Notes under the pieces: generated by a model
What the model saw: only the letters and a program-made list of their open reading frames with translations
Told to the model about the DNA's origin: nothing
Databases searched by the model: none
NCBI GenBank assembly: GCA_036557185.1
Contig: DATBHZ010000125.1
Location: 1 to 23,771 of the forward strand
Length of the DNA stretch: 23,771 nt
Direction of reading: 5' to 3'
DNA from: DATBHZ01 sp036557185
GTDB taxonomy: Bacteria > Actinomycetota > Acidimicrobiia > IMCC26256 > JAENVU01
In this document: in pieces, positions 21,885 to 23,771 of the stretch
Numbering within the stretch: position 1 is the stretch's first letter
Layout: the number at the start of each line of letters is the position of its first letter
Translations under genes and position numbers: made by a program

Positions 21885-23030
21885 ATGGATGCGATCGCAC
21901 TCGCCGAGGAGCTCGCCGCGGAGTTCGGCGAACGGGCAGCAGAGGTCGACCGCGCGGGCCGTTTCCCGCACGAGAACATCGCGCGCCTCAAGGAGACCGG
22001 CTATCTGTTGCTCCCGATCCCTGTCGAGATGGGAGGAGCCGGCGCTGACCTCGAGACCGTCTGCCGCGCACAGGCGATCCTCGCGTCCGGCTGCGCGTCG
22101 ACCGCGCTCGCGACCAACATGCACCTGTTCGGGCTCGGGGCGGCGGCCGAGACGCTCGCCGACGGCGGCGAAGAGGCACGGCTCGTGCTGCAGATGGCCG
22201 CGACCGGGGTGCTGATCGGCGGCTCGTTCACCGACGCCGCGACGGGCCTGAACGTGCGTGCATCCTCGACGCCGGCCGAGCCTGTCGACGGCGGTTTCGT
22301 CATCCGGGGCCGCAAGGCGTTCTGCTCGCTGGCTCCGGCGCTCGACGTCTTCTACGGAACCGCGGGGCTCACGGACGGCTCGGGTCTTCTTCTCTTCGCG
22401 ATCGGACGCGACACTCCCGGGCTCACGTTCATCGACACGTGGGACACCATGTCCATGCGCGGCACGGGCTCGTGGGACGTGGTCTTCGAGGAGGTCTTCG
22501 TACCCGAGTTCCTCGCGCAGGTCGGCACCCCTTGGGACGAGTGGAACGCGCAGACCGAACGGATGCTGGCTTGGTTCGCGTGCTCCGTCGCGTCCGTGTA
22601 CCTCGGCATCGCGGAGGCCGCGGCAGCATTCACCGCCTCGTATCTCGCGGACCGGAAGCTCGGTGGCATGAGCTATCCGCTGTCGCGCCAGCCGGGCATC
22701 ATCTTCGGCGCGGGAGAGGTGGACACGACCATCCGTCCCGCTCGCGCGCTGCTCTACGAGACGATCCGCAGGCGGAAGACGGAGCTCCTGGCCGCCACCG
22801 AGATCACCGCGGTGAAGTACTGCGTGGTCAACGCCGCCGTCGAGGCGGTGGACCGCTGCTTCCGGATGGTCGGCGGATCAGGCGTGTACCGCCGGCTGCC
22901 GATCGAGCGGATGTTCCGCGACGTGCAAGCCGGACCCCTGCACCCACCGACGAACGACCTCGCACTGGAAGGGCTCGGCCGCGCCGCGCTCGGCATCCCT
23001 CCCGACGCGCTCCCTCGCTGGGGGGATTGA
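21885..23030 (+). CDS. Acyl-CoA-dehydrogenase-fold flavoprotein (DszC/monooxygenase-like group)
   Basis: The 381-residue protein has the ACAD fold: an N-terminal helical domain ('PHENIARLKETGYLLLPIP', 'EMGGAGADL'), a beta domain ('IGGSFTDAATGLNVRAS', 'IRGRKAFCSLAPALDVFYG', 'WDTMSMRGTGSWDVVFEEVF') and a C-terminal helical bundle. Its end, 'MVGGSGVYRRLPIERMFRDV' followed by 'AGPLHPPTND', resembles the DszC/SfnC and flavin-dependent monooxygenase branch more than true acyl-CoA dehydrogenases, which have a GGTxEI-type motif there. It may therefore use reduced flavin and oxygen, or be an atypical dehydrogenase; I cannot decide. It is divergent from fbiC with closely spaced promoters, and converges on pgl with 7 bases between stops. 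Confidence 0.9.
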   Translation: MDAIALAEELAAEFGERAAEVDRAGRFPHENIARLKETGYLLLPIPVEMGGAGADLETVCRAQAILASGCASTALATNMHLFGLGAAAETLADGGEEARLVLQMAATGVLIGGSFTDAATGLNVRASSTPAEPVDGGFVIRGRKAFCSLAPALDVFYGTAGLTDGSGLLLFAIGRDTPGLTFIDTWDTMSMRGTGSWDVVFEEVFVPEFLAQVGTPWDEWNAQTERMLAWFACSVASVYLGIAEAAAAFTASYLADRKLGGMSYPLSRQPGIIFGAGEVDTTIRPARALLYETIRRRKTELLAATEITAVKYCVVNAAVEAVDRCFRMVGGSGVYRRLPIERMFRDVQAGPLHPPTNDLALEGLGRAALGIPPDALPRWGD

Positions 23031-23037
23031 GCGCCGC

Positions 23038-23679
23038 TTAGGCCGCGTCGGACTCGACGAGCCACACCACTTCGGGTGCGGTCACGCGCGCCGCGGGGAA
23101 CAACGCATCGCCATCGAGGACGCGTGCCAGCAGCTCGCGCTTCTCTCCGTTGTCCACCGTGAACACCACGAGACGGGAAGCCGCGATCGCGGGGTAGGTG
23201 AACGTGAGGCGCGGGTGCGGGTGGAGGTCGTCTCCTCCGCTGACGACGTAGCGATCGCGGACCTCGAGCTGGGAGGATCCCGGGAACAGGGACGCCGTGT
23301 GTCCGTCGGGCCCCAGGCCGAGATGGACCAGGTCGATCGGCGACGCGCGCCGGATGAGCTCGTCGTACGCGGCCGCGGCGGTCTCGAGATCCGGCCCGGC
23401 CTCCGCCATCGAGTGGATCTCGCGCGGATGCACGGAGTCGAGGAGCACTCGGCGTGCCATGCCCTCGTTGGAGTCGGGGTCCTGCACCGGCACGAACCGC
23501 TCGTCGCCCATGTACACCGTGACACCGGACCAGTCGGGTGCGGTTGCAGCAAGCGCGCGATAGCAGTCCTCGGCGAGCTCGCCACCGGACAGCGCGATCG
23601 AGGCCGGACTTCGGTCGTTGACGAGCTCGGCAAAGGCCTGCGCGACGTCATCGACCCGGTGCACGACGCGTTCGGGCAT
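23038..23679 (-). CDS. pgl: 6-phosphogluconolactonase
   Basis: The 213-residue enzyme hydrolyses 6-phosphogluconolactone in the oxidative pentose phosphate pathway. Motifs are 'IALSGGELA' (28-36), 'VYMGDERFVP' (55-64), 'DSNEGMARR', and 'GLGPDGHTASLFPG' (121-134), which are the DevB-type substrate-binding and catalytic loops. It is a little shorter than the usual 230-260 residues, mainly at the N-terminus, but all motifs are present. ATG 23677-23679 is supported by a TATCAT box 7 bases upstream. No zwf or opcA is visible, but they may lie outside the window. Divergent from the methyltransferase-like gene with 18 bases between starts. Confidence 0.95.
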   Translation of the reverse strand: MPERVVHRVDDVAQAFAELVNDRSPASIALSGGELAEDCYRALAATAPDWSGVTVYMGDERFVPVQDPDSNEGMARRVLLDSVHPREIHSMAEAGPDLETAAAAYDELIRRASPIDLVHLGLGPDGHTASLFPGSSQLEVRDRYVVSGGDDLHPHPRLTFTYPAIAASRLVVFTVDNGEKRELLARVLDGDALFPAARVTAPEVVWLVESDAA

Positions 23680-23685
23680 GCGCGG

Positions 23686-23692
23686 GATGATA
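23686..23692. promoter_or_regulatory. Overlapping divergent -10 boxes (TATCAT minus, GATGAT plus)
   Basis: The minus-strand TATCAT (23687-23692) lies 7 bases before the pgl ATG. The plus-strand GATGAT (23686-23691) lies 6 bases before ATG 23698. Both use nearly the same base pairs, suggesting one bidirectional promoter. Confidence 0.45.
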
Positions 23693-23697
23693 CGGCC

Positions 23698-23771
23698 ATG
23701 GACGACGACACCGTGGCCGTCTACGAAGCGCGCGCGAAGGAATGGGCGGAGAAGCGCCCCCCGCGGTTCCG
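23698..23771 (+). CDS. Start of a probable SAM-dependent methyltransferase (partial)
   Basis: Twenty-four codons are visible before the window ends. The start 'MDDDTVAVYEARAKEWAEKR' resembles the N-terminus of actinobacterial class I methyltransferases, where a 'VxxYExxAxxWxxxR' helix precedes the SAM-binding GxGxG motif, which would lie beyond the edge. The start is backed by a GATGAT -10-like box 6 bases upstream. The identity is inference from this one helix. Confidence 0.5.
   Translation, partial: MDDDTVAVYEARAKEWAEKRPPRF

Noticed and set aside
1..23771. tRNA, rRNA, CRISPR, toxin-antitoxin, phage or defence genes
   Set aside because: I saw no tandem spaced repeats, no CCA-ended cloverleaf candidates, no transposase or integrase motifs, and no typical defence domains. 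A covariance-model scan could still reveal a small RNA.

Overview
The window is high-GC actinobacterial DNA, most likely from an uncultured member of the Acidimicrobiia. Three things point there: a fused FbiC (F420 precursor synthase), secreted proteins with Thr-rich 'TTTTTLP' linkers, and actinobacterial families such as DUF2510 and the TIGR03084/mycothiol-dependent maleylpyruvate isomerase group. The taxonomic call is inference from gene content. Genes are tightly packed, with about 25 coding regions on both strands. I see no tRNA, rRNA, CRISPR array, insertion sequence or phage gene, and no gene-free stretch longer than about 130 bases.

Layout. 1-2738: the end of an unknown gene, an unrecognised protein, a DUF2510 membrane protein, and a pair of lipoproteins, one of which appears to carry a stand-alone FtsX-extracellular-like domain. 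2796-6911: an acyl-CoA dehydrogenase divergent from a long-chain polyprenyl diphosphate synthase, then an ABC-2 type exporter (ATPase and permease). 6915-8913: a TlpA-like thioredoxin overlapping ctaB (heme O synthase), divergent from a GroES-like protein. 8956-11807: a short-chain dehydrogenase facing a three-gene operon (cysteine-rich YkgJ-like protein, TIGR03084 protein, gamma-carbonic-anhydrase-like protein). 11832-15691: glcD-glcE-glcF plus a coupled 65-residue helical protein. 15734-17296: a lone secreted alpha/beta hydrolase with lower GC. 17369-21826: operon fbiC, adenosine-kinase-like gene, LOG-family gene. 21885-23771: a second acyl-CoA-dehydrogenase-fold protein, 6-phosphogluconolactonase, and the start of a probable methyltransferase.

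Working together: GlcDEF oxidises glycolate to glyoxylate. CtaB, the thioredoxin and perhaps the exporter fit cytochrome oxidase/heme A maturation. 6-phosphogluconolactonase belongs to the oxidative pentose phosphate pathway, where actinobacteria often couple glucose-6-phosphate oxidation to F420. FbiC makes the F420 chromophore.

The strongest non-gene signal is regulatory. At least ten start codons have a TANNNT -10 element only 6-12 bases upstream, which is the arrangement of leaderless transcripts. The hydrolase gene breaks this pattern: it has a TTGACA -35, a palindrome at the expected transcription start, and an 11-base sequence repeated on both sides of it. I found no convincing complete novel multi-gene system. 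The best candidates for a second look are the leaderless-start pattern, the hydrolase insert, the FtsX-like lipoprotein, and the fbiC-kinase-LOG operon.
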